Position numbers and translations under genes: made by a program. This document shows, piece by piece, positions 40,567 to 47,919 of a stretch of DNA of 60,897 nucleotides. Source of the stretch: a virus. Numbering within the stretch: the stretch's first letter is position 1; the number at the start of each line of letters is the position of its first letter. The stretch is from the IMG/VR virus record IMGVR_UViG_3300019889_000017, positions 1 to 60,897 of that record; one strand, written 5' to 3'. Below the pieces are notes generated by a model. The model ran no database searches. It saw nothing but the letters and a program-made list of their open reading frames with translations, and was not told the origin of the DNA.

Positions 40567-40995
40567 GTGGATGTCTCGCGCGCCCAGCTCTCGAACACCG
40601 GGGACATGGTTCAGCTGTCCGATCCGGAGTTTCCCTGGACGGTCGACGTCTACCTGGCTGAGGGCACCGAACGTCCTGAGGTCCGAGGGCTGGTCATCTG
40701 GGCGCGCAACGGCCAGCCGATCACTTCCACCGTGTTGGCCCAGCTGCCGGTCCGCCAGCTGGCCAGCGTGGCCGCCAGCGCGCTGCTCGGGGAGGGGGAG
40801 GCGCAATACCGGATGCTCGCCCTCCCGCGGCCGCCGGGATCCCGCAGCTGGCCACCGGACCACTTTGACCGGGTCGCGCGCGTGGGCGCGTGGGCGCTCG
40901 CTACGGGGCGTCCTGGCGGTGCGGCTGGAGCCGTTGCAGAGTTCTGGGGCGTTCACTATCGGACGGCGCGCCGGTGGCTGTCAGGCCACCAGTAG
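40567..40995 (+). CDS. Plus-strand protein with C-terminal HTH-like end
   Basis: A 142-residue protein starts at GTG 40567, about 6 nt after a TAGGAT box, so possibly leaderless. Third positions are strongly GC, supporting real coding. The N-terminal domain (LSDPEFPWTVDVYLAEG) and the C-terminal GAVAEFWGVHYRTARRWLSG resemble proteins of Streptomyces chromosomes and mobile elements. It overlaps the 3' end of the convergent tail gene by 95 bp. Likely an accessory gene with a DNA-binding end. Confidence 0.72.
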   Translation: MDVSRAQLSNTGDMVQLSDPEFPWTVDVYLAEGTERPEVRGLVIWARNGQPITSTVLAQLPVRQLASVAASALLGEGEAQYRMLALPRPPGSRSWPPDHFDRVARVGAWALATGRPGGAAGAVAEFWGVHYRTARRWLSGHQ

Positions 40996-41530
40996 GTTTC
41001 GGCCCGGCCAGGCTCTCGAACTCTGCGGTGATCTTCCCGCGGTCCGGAGCCCGGCGCTTGCCTGTGGTCAGCGCCTCGTTGTCCAGCAGCCGGACGAACT
41101 TTTCCCGTGCATCCTTGTCCAGGTTACCGGCCACCAGCATGTAGATCGCGTCGAGCGCGGCAGCGATCGGCATGACGTCCCAGCGGAACCCGTGCTGCGC
41201 CAGCTGCCCGTTGATCATCGACCAGTGGGTGGTGGCCACCGTGGCAAGCACCAGCGTGGCGTGGAAAGAGCGCCCGGCGACCTGTTCGACAGCTTCCACC
41301 AGAGCGGCTTTCAACTCGGCGCTGTCGACCTCCGCGGACAGGAGGAGATCGTCAAGGCTGTCCCCGTCCTCAGGACTTGACCTTAAGAGGTCAAGAACCT
41401 CGGACGGGTCGCCCGATGCGATCACCGGGAACCAGTCGGCCGCCGGGAGAGCCGGGATCTCGAACTCCCGGCCGCCGATGTCCAGCGTGACGGCCCAGAG
41501 CTTCAGCGAAGCAACCGGGTCCACGTCCAT
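40901..41530 (-). CDS. Putative tail assembly chaperone
   Basis: A 209-residue protein upstream of the tape measure gene. The N-terminal domain (WAVTLDIGGREFEIPALPAADWFPVI) and the acidic helical centre (DDLLLSAEVDSAELKAALVEAVEQVAGR) are of the kind seen in actinophage tail assembly chaperones. It contains a TTGAC-N8-GTCAA site (41384-41401). The 3' end is antisense to gene 40567-40995. No frameshift extension is evident here. Confidence 0.6.
   Translation of the reverse strand: MDVDPVASLKLWAVTLDIGGREFEIPALPAADWFPVIASGDPSEVLDLLRSSPEDGDSLDDLLLSAEVDSAELKAALVEAVEQVAGRSFHATLVLATVATTHWSMINGQLAQHGFRWDVMPIAAALDAIYMLVAGNLDKDAREKFVRLLDNEALTTGKRRAPDRGKITAEFESLAGPKPTGGLTATGAPSDSERPRTLQRLQPHRQDAP
41384..41401. 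promoter_or_regulatory. Intragenic TTGAC-N8-GTCAA site
   Basis: TTGACCTTAAGAGGTCAA lies within the putative tail assembly chaperone. No -10 box is in position. Possible stoperator. Confidence 0.5.
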
Positions 41531-41531
41531 G

Positions 41532-42068
41532 TCAGGGCGCCATGCTCCGGGCCAGCTCCAGGAGCCGGTCTACCGTAGCGGTCGGCGACGCGCCGTCCCA
41601 CTTGGGCGCGTGCTCCAGCTCGGGCACCGAGGCGAAGTCGTCCCAGTGCGACAGCTTGTAGTGATAGGTGATCACTCCCGTGGGGAGGTTGATCCCCACG
41701 ATGAAATAGCCGCCCTCGAACATCGGGTCGTCGTCCGGATGGTGAGCCTTGCTCCGCCAGGAGTCACCCGCCTTGTCGGCCGCAACCGCGGCCAGCACAG
41801 CGGTCAGCGCGCGGCGGTGGTCGTACAGCTGCCCGAACGTGTGGAACCCGTCGCTGATCTCGTCCGAGCCCCCGGACAGCGCCCGGAGGGTCTGGCCCAG
41901 GAGAGCGCGGATCGTGCCGGTCTCGTGGTCCGAGGCCACCCGGAGATTCAGCGGGTCGATCGACGTGGCGACCACGAATGCGTACGGCATCCCGTTGGCG
42001 AACGTCTCCAGGACCCGGCCCTCCGCGTCGTCCGGGTCGGCATAAGTCTCGATGTAGTCGACGGTCAT
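41532..42068 (-). CDS. Conserved phage protein (WDxF...APxWDG type)
   Basis: A 178-residue protein with blocks YDHRRALTAVL, YFIVGINLPTGVITYHYKLSHWDDF and ELEHAPKWDGASP, which recur in many unrelated phages. Such proteins are usually not structural; I know no proven function. Its place inside the tail operon, with a similarly non-structural neighbour, suggests an inserted accessory pair, perhaps counter-defence. ATG 42068 shares a base with the upstream stop. Confidence 0.65.
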   Translation of the reverse strand: MTVDYIETYADPDDAEGRVLETFANGMPYAFVVATSIDPLNLRVASDHETGTIRALLGQTLRALSGGSDEISDGFHTFGQLYDHRRALTAVLAAVAADKAGDSWRSKAHHPDDDPMFEGGYFIVGINLPTGVITYHYKLSHWDDFASVPELEHAPKWDGASPTATVDRLLELARSMAP

Positions 42069-42427
42069 CAGTCAGTCCGGCTCGGGTGGTCGGCGAACAA
42101 CGGTGGGTCGACCACAGTCGGCGGCCGAGGCACCGAACCGGCGCGGCCGGTGTCGTGCTTGATCCCGGCACGCATCGCGTTGTCCTTGGCCGCTATCAAC
42201 TTGTTCAGCGCAGTGGTCAGCTCAGGCGAGTCGGTGGTGATCCATCCGACCAGCTCCACCCCGGTCTGGTAGAACGGCCGCGAGTACCTCTGCAGCTGCG
42301 GGGGGAGGTGCGAGAACGTCAGCCACTGGAGCGCATCGCATACACCCGGGTGGCGTCCCTGAGTAATGCGCTCGGCGTGCTCACGCGTTCCCAGGGTGTC
42401 GGCGAGATCTCGATGGGGTCGGGACAT
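42068..42427 (-). CDS. Conserved small phage protein, two-helix type
   Basis: A 119-residue protein starts at ATG 42427 behind GAGGAG. The centre (HPGVCDALQWLTFSHLPPQLQ) and end (DSPELTTALNKLIAAKDNAMRAGI) fit a pair of long helices. The PELTxALxKLxxAKD block resembles small phage proteins, some of which sequester cyclic nucleotides (Acb2-like); that comparison is from memory and weak. It overlaps the next gene by one base. Confidence 0.6.
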   Translation of the reverse strand: MSRPHRDLADTLGTREHAERITQGRHPGVCDALQWLTFSHLPPQLQRYSRPFYQTGVELVGWITTDSPELTTALNKLIAAKDNAMRAGIKHDTGRAGSVPRPPTVVDPPLFADHPSRTD

Positions 42428-42558
42428 GATCAGGGTTTCTCCTCTTCTTGACGCGGTAACTGAGCTGGATCGGCAGGAGCTTGCGCCGTGCGGCCTTCTC
42501 CACCCGCCGTTCGTCGGCGCGCCGCTGGACACGGCGCGCCCTGGAGTTCACGCCCGTT
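42381..42558 (-). other. Possible -1 frameshift extension of the tail assembly chaperone
   Basis: If ribosomes slip -1 at AGG-AAA-CGG near the end of gene 42548-42937, reading continues with a basic sequence (SRARRVQRRADERRVEKAARRKLL ... VKKRR) to a stop at 42381. Frameshifted chaperone pairs are usual before tape measure genes. The slip site is not a textbook heptamer, so this is tentative. Confidence 0.35.
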
Positions 42559-42937
42559 TCCTGGCCGCGGCCTTCTTGGCAGGCGCCGCCTTCTTGGCGA
42601 CACGGCGACTGGCGCGGTTGTCATCCTGCGCGAACGCGCTCAAGGCCAGCGGGATGATATCGGCCGACTGCTGGAGATCGAGGTCCCCGGCGAGCATCTG
42701 GTCATCCATCCAATCGATGTCTGCCTGGTTCAGGATCACCGAGTCGACAATGTTGCGGAGCCGCTCCAGCGAAGCCATGACCTGCTCGCCGGTCCAGTTC
42801 TCGGTGGCCTGGAGCCGGACGAGTATCCGCTTCCACACCAGGATCTGCTCAGGCCTGGGCATCTTGACCCAGATTTTGCGGTTCCGGAACTCGATCTCGC
42901 GCTCCGGGACCTCAGTAGCTCCCTGCTGTTCGGTCAT
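42548..42937 (-). CDS. Tail assembly chaperone (first frame)
   Basis: A 129-residue protein with the typical layout of an actinophage chaperone: a beta start (EREIEFRNRKIWVKMPRPEQILVW), helices (LERLRNIVDSVILNQADIDWMDDQML) and an Ala/Lys-rich tail (AKKAAPAKKAAARKRA). It binds the tape measure during tail assembly in related phages. The upstream motif GAGATGTCC ... TAGGGTGGCACC precedes the ATG, as at the terminase gene. Confidence 0.75.
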   Translation of the reverse strand: MTEQQGATEVPEREIEFRNRKIWVKMPRPEQILVWKRILVRLQATENWTGEQVMASLERLRNIVDSVILNQADIDWMDDQMLAGDLDLQQSADIIPLALSAFAQDDNRASRRVAKKAAPAKKAAARKRA

Positions 42938-42968
42938 GGTGCCACCCTACCCTGGAGGAGCGGACATC

Positions 42969-43064
42969 TCAGGGCCAGATGCCGATCGCCAGCCCGATCA
43001 CGAACACGGCGACGACGAGATTGATCACCATGCAGACCAGCGCTATGCGGATCACCGGGTCCAC
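42969..43064 (-). CDS. 31-residue membrane peptide
   Basis: GTG 43064 lies 3 nt after the upstream stop. The peptide is one hydrophobic helix (VIRIALVCMVINLVVAVFVIGLAIGIW). No strong ribosome-binding site is visible. Composition and position between two genes of the operon support it weakly. Confidence 0.5.
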   Translation of the reverse strand: MDPVIRIALVCMVINLVVAVFVIGLAIGIWP

Positions 43065-43067
43065 AGG

Positions 43068-43484
43068 TCAGCCGATCGTCACGGTGAAGTCCGGGGCACC
43101 GCCCGCGACCTGCTCAAGTGCCTCGTACAACCAAGGGCGTGGCGCTCGTGCCGGCTGGTGGACCCACTTGGCGTAGACAACCTTCCCGCCCACGGTGAAA
43201 CGCAGCTTGCCACCCGGATTCTTAGGGAAGATCGTGAGCGATCGGCGGCCGTTGTGTATGGCCGCCGCATACTCGGCCGTGTAGACGATCGTGCCGACTA
43301 CGGTCGACGCCTTGACGTCCACGCTCATCTGGCCCGAGGCGCGAAGGTTTCCCGTATCCACCGGAGTCAGCACCTGGGAGCGGTTGAACGTCCGGCGAGT
43401 GACGCGGGTGACCAGGCTCTTCGCACGCCGCATACCCACGCCGCGGAGCTTGGCACGGTCCAGCTTGAGCACGTGGGCGACCAT
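43068..43484 (-). CDS. Head-tail connector protein (HK97 gp10-like)
   Basis: A 138-residue basic protein. LTPVDTGNLRASGQM, followed by VGTIVYTAEYAAAIHNGRR, is the signature of HK97 gp10-type tail-completion proteins. It probably forms part of the head-tail joining ring. The start is ATG 43484; the ribosome-binding site is weak, and a GGGGAGG lies too far upstream. Confidence 0.8.
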   Translation of the reverse strand: MVAHVLKLDRAKLRGVGMRRAKSLVTRVTRRTFNRSQVLTPVDTGNLRASGQMSVDVKASTVVGTIVYTAEYAAAIHNGRRSLTIFPKNPGGKLRFTVGGKVVYAKWVHQPARAPRPWLYEALEQVAGGAPDFTVTIG

Positions 43485-43500
43485 CTTTCGAGCGTACCGG

Positions 43501-43529
43501 TTGATACCTCCCCGGCATAGCGGTAAGGT
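43501..43529 (+). promoter_or_regulatory. TTGATA-N17-TAAGGT promoter, plus strand
   Basis: TTGATA (43501-43506) and TAAGGT (43524-43529) point into the non-coding interval 43530-44100, against the surrounding operon. Confidence 0.65.
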
Positions 43530-44100
43530 AACCACAGCTGAAAGTGGTTCGTGGATGACACGCAGGCTCAACGGCCCGTGCCCGGCTGTTGCTGCATCGG
43601 GCACGGTACGGACGCGCAGGAATCCGCCGAGAACGGCATGAGATCGCCGTGACATCCCGGAGAGACGGGAGGTGGCTCCGCTGGGGGACCAGTTAATTAG
43701 GCGGTTTCAAGTACCGTCCGGAGCACGAGGTGACCGACGTTTGCGCATCGCAAGAAGAGGGCGGGACGTGGCTGGCATCTCTCGGCCGCCGGCATCGTGG
43801 CGGGGACGGCCACCAGAGGTGGTGCTCAGAGCGTGGAGCGAGGGTAAAAACTCACGTGAGGTTTCCGGGTCCTCTTCAAACCGGGGACGGCCACCAGAGG
43901 TGGCAACGTGGCACTCCGGGATATTGCCCGGAGCCGGGACGCTGGAGCCACGTTTTGCGATGGCGAGGGAGCGGCAGTACGGCCTCTGCTGGAAACAAGC
44001 GCGCGAGGAAATCGATAGGCAACCGCGTCAGTACGGCTCCCGAACCAAAATCGTCAGACATCTACCGATCATGAAGCCATCACTGTAAGGTGAGTCGTAG
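43530..44100 (+). ncRNA. Candidate structured RNA
   Basis: This gap between minus-strand genes has its own plus promoter. It begins with a hairpin (AACCAC-AGCTGAAA-GTGGTT), followed by a 9-bp stem CCGTGCCCG (43579-43610 region). The sequence GGGACGGCCACCAGAGGTGG occurs twice (from 43802 and 43887), each able to fold as CCACC-AGA-GGTGG. A third stem is CTCCGGG-ATATTG-CCCGGAG near 43914. ORFs in it are poor: unusual codons, no good ribosome-binding sites. A peptide from ATG 43960 cannot be excluded. Confidence 0.45.
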
Positions 44101-44151
44101 ATACAGCGGAGGCTCCGGACGAGGATCGATCTCCCCGGGGCTTCCTGCTGA

Positions 44152-44700
44152 TCAGGACGATTCCGGTCCAGCCTCGGCGCAATCGCAGATCGGGCCGCGG
44201 ACCGTGACCGGCAGGATGCCGCCGACACACCCGCCCTGCACACTCAGCGGCTGCCAGATCCCCGGCAGCACCACCTTGGCGCGGCCAGGCTTGGCGTCGA
44301 TGAAGCAGCACAGCGCGCGGCGCATGGCAGCCGCATCGTCCATCACGGCCTGAGTGACAGCGTCCCACTGGTCGCCGCTTGGGATCGAGTTCTCGTCCGG
44401 TGTCGGTGCGCACCGTACGGACCCCATCTCCAGCGTGACGGCCCATGCCAGAACGCCTTTCGGCAACGGCACCTCGTCCTGGTTCGGGAACACCGCTGAA
44501 CTGGGGAAGAACCCGCCGGGCCGGACCCAGGCGAGTCCGTCGCAGCACTCGTCATCAGAAGTTGACAGCAGATGGTCAACCACGGTGCCGGGCCGGAGCT
44601 GGACGTACCGGGGTGGGTTCAGAACTTTGGCGATCTCCTGGTCCAGGCACTCCAGCAGCTCGCGCGCGAGCGGCATCACCAGCGGGTCGGCGACCGGCAT
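44152..44700 (-). CDS. Head-tail connector/neck-type protein
   Basis: A 182-residue protein in the connector position. PLARELLECLDQEIAKVLNPPRYVQLRPG and WVRPGGFFPS are followed by a beta region ending in cysteines. The start TGATG overlaps the upstream stop. It contains a TTGAC-N8-GTCAA site (44563-44580). Assignment is by gene order between capsid and tail genes. Confidence 0.6.
   Translation of the reverse strand: MPVADPLVMPLARELLECLDQEIAKVLNPPRYVQLRPGTVVDHLLSTSDDECCDGLAWVRPGGFFPSSAVFPNQDEVPLPKGVLAWAVTLEMGSVRCAPTPDENSIPSGDQWDAVTQAVMDDAAAMRRALCCFIDAKPGRAKVVLPGIWQPLSVQGGCVGGILPVTVRGPICDCAEAGPESS
44563..44580. promoter_or_regulatory. Intragenic TTGAC-N8-GTCAA site
   Basis: TTGACAGCAGATGGTCAA lies in the neck-type gene, with no promoter elements around it. 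Possible stoperator. Confidence 0.5.
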
Positions 44701-45515
44701 CAAGACCCACCCGCCCAGACCGTCATCCGGTCACACGACTCGGGGAGGTCAGGCGAGAGCAGCAGCGGTGGGCTCCTCCGTTTGCTCGGGTTGAGCATCG
44801 CCACCACGTCATCGACCAGCTTGATGCCGCTCTTGTCATCCGTAGGATCCGGGGCGGCGACCTCGACTTCGACACCCTGGCGGGACAGCCGGGTCATCTT
44901 GGCCGGCAGCGAGCACGCCTCCCCGGCGATGCTCTTGCCGTACTGGCAGGCGAGGACCGCGGTAGCGATGGCCAGGACCTCGGGGACCTCACGGCCGAGC
45001 CCGTACGTCACCGAGAACGAGCCGGGCTCGCCCTCGTCGGCTGTGAAGTTCTGACACGTCGGCCAGCACTCGCCGTCCCGTCGAACCAGCAGGTAGACGC
45101 CACGGGTGATGTCCACCCGGTAGGCGCTCGGGGAGACTTCCTCGTCCCCGACCATGACTTCCTCGACACTGTTGACCGGGCCGCGGAGCACGACTGCGCA
45201 CGCCTGGTCACCGCAGCACGCCGAGGCGCACCCGGCGTTGAACCACCGGCCGCCGAACAGGAACGGCCCACCCGGCTGGCCGAGTCCGGCCTGGCTGCCC
45301 GGGATCACCTCGAACGTCTGGTAGGCCAGCTCCGCCCGGTGGTTCTGGCTGGGCCGGACAGTCACCGGGCAGACGCCGTATTGGCGGCCGGTGGCAGCCC
45401 ACAGCCAGGTAGACGCCAGCCAGAGCGCTGAGTCCTTGGTGGCCTGCGGGTAGGCGGTCCAGCCGGGGCACATCTCGGACGGGATCACCACGTCCCACGC
45501 GCACGGAATCGTCAT
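44700..45515 (-). CDS. Head-tail adaptor-like protein
   Basis: A 271-residue protein with several cysteines (CASACCGDQAC; CWPTC), a beta centre (YRVDITRGVYLLVRRDG), and a helical end (LAIATAVLACQYGKSIAGEACSLP) as in head completion adaptors that bind under the portal. ATG 45515 overlaps the upstream stop. No catalytic motif. Assignment by order and general layout. Confidence 0.6.
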   Translation of the reverse strand: MTIPCAWDVVIPSEMCPGWTAYPQATKDSALWLASTWLWAATGRQYGVCPVTVRPSQNHRAELAYQTFEVIPGSQAGLGQPGGPFLFGGRWFNAGCASACCGDQACAVVLRGPVNSVEEVMVGDEEVSPSAYRVDITRGVYLLVRRDGECWPTCQNFTADEGEPGSFSVTYGLGREVPEVLAIATAVLACQYGKSIAGEACSLPAKMTRLSRQGVEVEVAAPDPTDDKSGIKLVDDVVAMLNPSKRRSPPLLLSPDLPESCDRMTVWAGGS

Positions 45516-46507
45516 GGCTGGTCTACCTCCTGGAACGAGCGTACGGGACGTGGTGTCCAGGGGTAGGTGCTGACGGGGTTCTGGGGGAAGGGCCAGGGCG
45601 TGACCGGCCGCCCGCTCTGCCCGTTCGATCCGCTGGCAGCGACGGCCAGGTTGAGCCCGAGCGTGGCCGAGCCGCGGGCCGGTCGGCCGCCGGCCGCCGC
45701 CGGCGCCAGACCCAGGCCTAGGGCAGCGGAGCCGCTGGCGGGCCGGGCGCCGCTGGCGGCCACCGCGAGATTCAGCGCGAGCGCTACCATGCCGCTGGCG
45801 GGCTGGGCGCCGCTGGTAGCCACCGCGAGGCCGAGGCCTAGGGCGGCAACACCGTCGCTGTCGCGCGCACCCGTACCCGCGAGCGCGAGGCCGAGGCCCA
45901 GGGCGGCAACACCGTCGCTGTCACGGGCGCCGGTGGCGGCCACTGCCAGGTTGAGGCCGACGTCTGCCGTGCCCTCGGCCGGGTCCGGCGCCTCGCTGGA
46001 CGACGAGTTGCCGTCCGCCCCGTCCCAGACCCACCCGGCGGTGTCGCCGTCCGCGTAGGTCGCCGTCTCCCCGTACCTCACGGCGGTAACGGAGATGTCC
46101 GCCGGAAGGTTGTCGATGATCAGGAATATCCCGTCGGCCAGAGCCGGGGCGGCGCCGGTGGTGAAAGAGGCGCGCTGCACGGTGCCGTCAGGCCCCAGGG
46201 CCGCGGTGTTGAAGTTCTCCGGGAAGTCTTCTCCACCGCCGGACAGGGTGTAGCCGACGAAGACCTGATTGCCGCCGCTGATCGTGCCGCCGGTGCTGTT
46301 CTTGATATCGAAGCTGACAGTGGTCACGTCGCCCGTGGCGACCACGCCGGTCGGCGGCCGGACGAACCCGCCGGAGCTAGTGGTCGTGATGCCGGTGGCT
46401 CGGGACATGCCGGTGAGACCGGTGCTGCGAACGAAAGATGAGGATGAGCTGCCGTACCCCGCGGTGTCGTTCTTAGCCGCGGGGTTGGGGCACAGGTTCC
46501 GCGCCAC
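45512..46507 (-). CDS. Virion surface protein with six 20-residue repeats
   Basis: A 331-residue protein starting at GTG 46507. The N-terminal half is a carbohydrate-binding-like beta sandwich (NLCPNPAAKNDTAGYG; VVATGDVTTVSFDIKN). The second half has six tandem repeats of about 20 residues, consensus G-xAALGLGLAxAxxGARxSD. The DNA repeats are of 60 bp, so copy number could change by slippage. Probably displayed on capsid or tail and involved in surface attachment. Confidence 0.65.
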   Translation of the reverse strand: MARNLCPNPAAKNDTAGYGSSSSSFVRSTGLTGMSRATGITTTSSGGFVRPPTGVVATGDVTTVSFDIKNSTGGTISGGNQVFVGYTLSGGGEDFPENFNTAALGPDGTVQRASFTTGAAPALADGIFLIIDNLPADISVTAVRYGETATYADGDTAGWVWDGADGNSSSSEAPDPAEGTADVGLNLAVAATGARDSDGVAALGLGLALAGTGARDSDGVAALGLGLAVATSGAQPASGMVALALNLAVAASGARPASGSAALGLGLAPAAAGGRPARGSATLGLNLAVAASGSNGQSGRPVTPWPFPQNPVSTYPWTPRPVRSFQEVDQP

Positions 46508-46513
46508 AGGACG

Positions 46514-46849
46514 CTACGTGGACGAGCCGGTGATGGTGAGCGCGGTCAGGTCGTACTCCCCGGCTGCGTTGAACGCCTGGTCACCGCTGAGCGCGTCGAA
46601 ACCGTAGAAGGTTCCGGCCGCGTTGGCGCTGAAGAACAGCGCGTGCGTGGCGCCGTCGAGCGGGGTGCCGGTGAACGAGTAGGGCACGCCGGTCGCTGTG
46701 ATGACCCCGGCGGCCACCGTGCTGGTGAGCTGGACGCGCGCCGCACTGGTCTGGTCCCCGGCGGTCGCTCCGTCACCGATGGCGACCCAAACCACGGCCT
46801 CGTTGCCGTCCTCCAGGAACGCGTTGATTCCTGCGGTGTTCAGGGCCAT
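46514..46849 (-). CDS. Small virion (head decoration/fibre-like) protein
   Basis: A 111-residue protein with the pattern MALNTAGINAFLEDGNEAVVWVAIGDG and beta strands rich in Ala, Gly and Thr, typical of small actinophage decoration or tail-tube-like proteins. It lies next to the repeat protein and may work with it. The family is not certain. Confidence 0.6.
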   Translation of the reverse strand: MALNTAGINAFLEDGNEAVVWVAIGDGATAGDQTSAARVQLTSTVAAGVITATGVPYSFTGTPLDGATHALFFSANAAGTFYGFDALSGDQAFNAAGEYDLTALTITGSST

Positions 46850-46894
46850 GGCCCACCTCCCCTGTCTCGGCTCAACTTAGCAGGTCAGGCAGCG

Positions 46895-46923
46895 TTGACA
46901 CTTCACAGTCAAGCCTGTAACGT
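46895..46923 (+). promoter_or_regulatory. TTGACA-N17-TAACGT promoter with operator (leaderless)
   Basis: TTGACA (46895-46900) and TAACGT (46918-46923), with the complete TTGAC-N8-GTCAA palindrome and 7 nt to ATG 46931. Confidence 0.9.
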
Positions 46924-46930
46924 ATCCCTC

Positions 46931-47158
46931 ATGAGGACTTATGGATCGGGCCGCAAGAGTGGCCAACAGCGGGTAGTCAATATCTACTTCGAGGGAACCG
47001 CCGAAGAATTCGTCCGATTGTCTGACGAACTGGAGAGACTGGCTGAACTGGCTGACGGGAAAGGCTCTCCTGCCCTGGCTGAGGTCGCGCGACAGATCAA
47101 CTACTGGTCCGGTAACCAGGTCGACTACCCAACCCCTACCGGCCAGATTCAGATATGA
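46931..47158 (+). CDS. Accessory protein on the plus strand (leaderless)
   Basis: A 75-residue protein with a beta start (QQRVVNIYFEGTAEEF) and a helical middle (LSDELERLAELADG). Its own operator promoter, leaderless start and terminator make it a self-contained unit inserted between virion genes of the opposite strand, the pattern of a moron. Lower GC than neighbours. Function unknown. Confidence 0.75.
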   Translation: MRTYGSGRKSGQQRVVNIYFEGTAEEFVRLSDELERLAELADGKGSPALAEVARQINYWSGNQVDYPTPTGQIQI

Positions 47159-47163
47159 CCGTC

Positions 47164-47197
47164 GAGAAGCCCCCGGTCAACTGGCCGGGGGCTTCTC
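47164..47197. terminator. Bidirectional terminator
   Basis: GAGAAGCCCCCGG (47164-47176) pairs perfectly with 47185-47197 around an 8-nt loop, between convergent genes 46931 (+) and 47227 (-). Confidence 0.9.
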
Positions 47198-47226
47198 GCT
47201 GGCAACGGGCGATCTCCGTGCCGAGA

Positions 47227-47919
47227 CTAGCTCGACAGCGACTGGCAGCCGCAATCCGCCACCGGCGGCGCGAGCTGGACCCAGATCGGCAGGTGGTGCG
47301 TGTCGGTCGGGATGGCCGTGAACAGCGGCGACGGGTCGCCCACGGCATCCCGAACGACGTCGTAAGGGCCGACACCCCACGGCGTGCCCTTGCGCGTCCG
47401 GCCGACCACCGTGAAGGTGATCAGGTCGTTGGTAATGGTGATGTCCTCGGACAGCGCACCCTCCACCACCCACGGCAGCAGGTTGTAGCCGAAGAACGGA
47501 AGCGGATCACCGGGGAGGCACTCCTCCTCGGCGTTGCCCATCCAGGCCTCCAGCGCGAAGTTCGCCGTCGCGTAGTCGGACTCGGTGACGGGGAATCCGA
47601 TCACGTTGCCCTGGTCATCCTCATACGGCTGCAGACCTGTGATGATCGTGAACAGCTCCGGGTCGACCTCCTGGAAGACCATCGACACGTCGTACCAGTT
47701 CAGCGACGGGGCGGACCGCTGATTCACGATCGCCACGCCCTTGGCGTTGCGCTGGAGGAAGCGCTCGCCCTCCTCCACGTTGGGCGTGAGCGTGACGCTC
47801 ACGTATCCGTCCGAGACGCCGTATGCACACTCCCCGAACTCCGGGTTGCCACACTCGTCCAACCGGGTGACCCGGATCGTCTCCCCCTGAAGGGGCTTTG
47901 CACAGACAAGGTTCGTCAT
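47227..47919 (-). CDS. Major tail protein
   Basis: A 230-residue protein of the size and beta-rich pattern of actinophage tail-tube proteins: VSVTLTPNVEEGERFLQRNAKG, LNWYDVSMVFQEVDPELFTIITG and ITITNDLITFTVVGRTRKG. It forms the tail tube around the tape measure. It overlaps the upstream gene by 4 bp. Confidence 0.75.
   Translation of the reverse strand: MTNLVCAKPLQGETIRVTRLDECGNPEFGECAYGVSDGYVSVTLTPNVEEGERFLQRNAKGVAIVNQRSAPSLNWYDVSMVFQEVDPELFTIITGLQPYEDDQGNVIGFPVTESDYATANFALEAWMGNAEEECLPGDPLPFFGYNLLPWVVEGALSEDITITNDLITFTVVGRTRKGTPWGVGPYDVVRDAVGDPSPLFTAIPTDTHHLPIWVQLAPPVADCGCQSLSS

Noticed and set aside
43672-44088. 138-codon plus-strand ORF in the structured-RNA region
   Set aside because: Low-GC third positions, no good ribosome-binding site, repeated RGRPPEV arises from the hairpin repeat. 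A short coding segment from 43960 remains possible.
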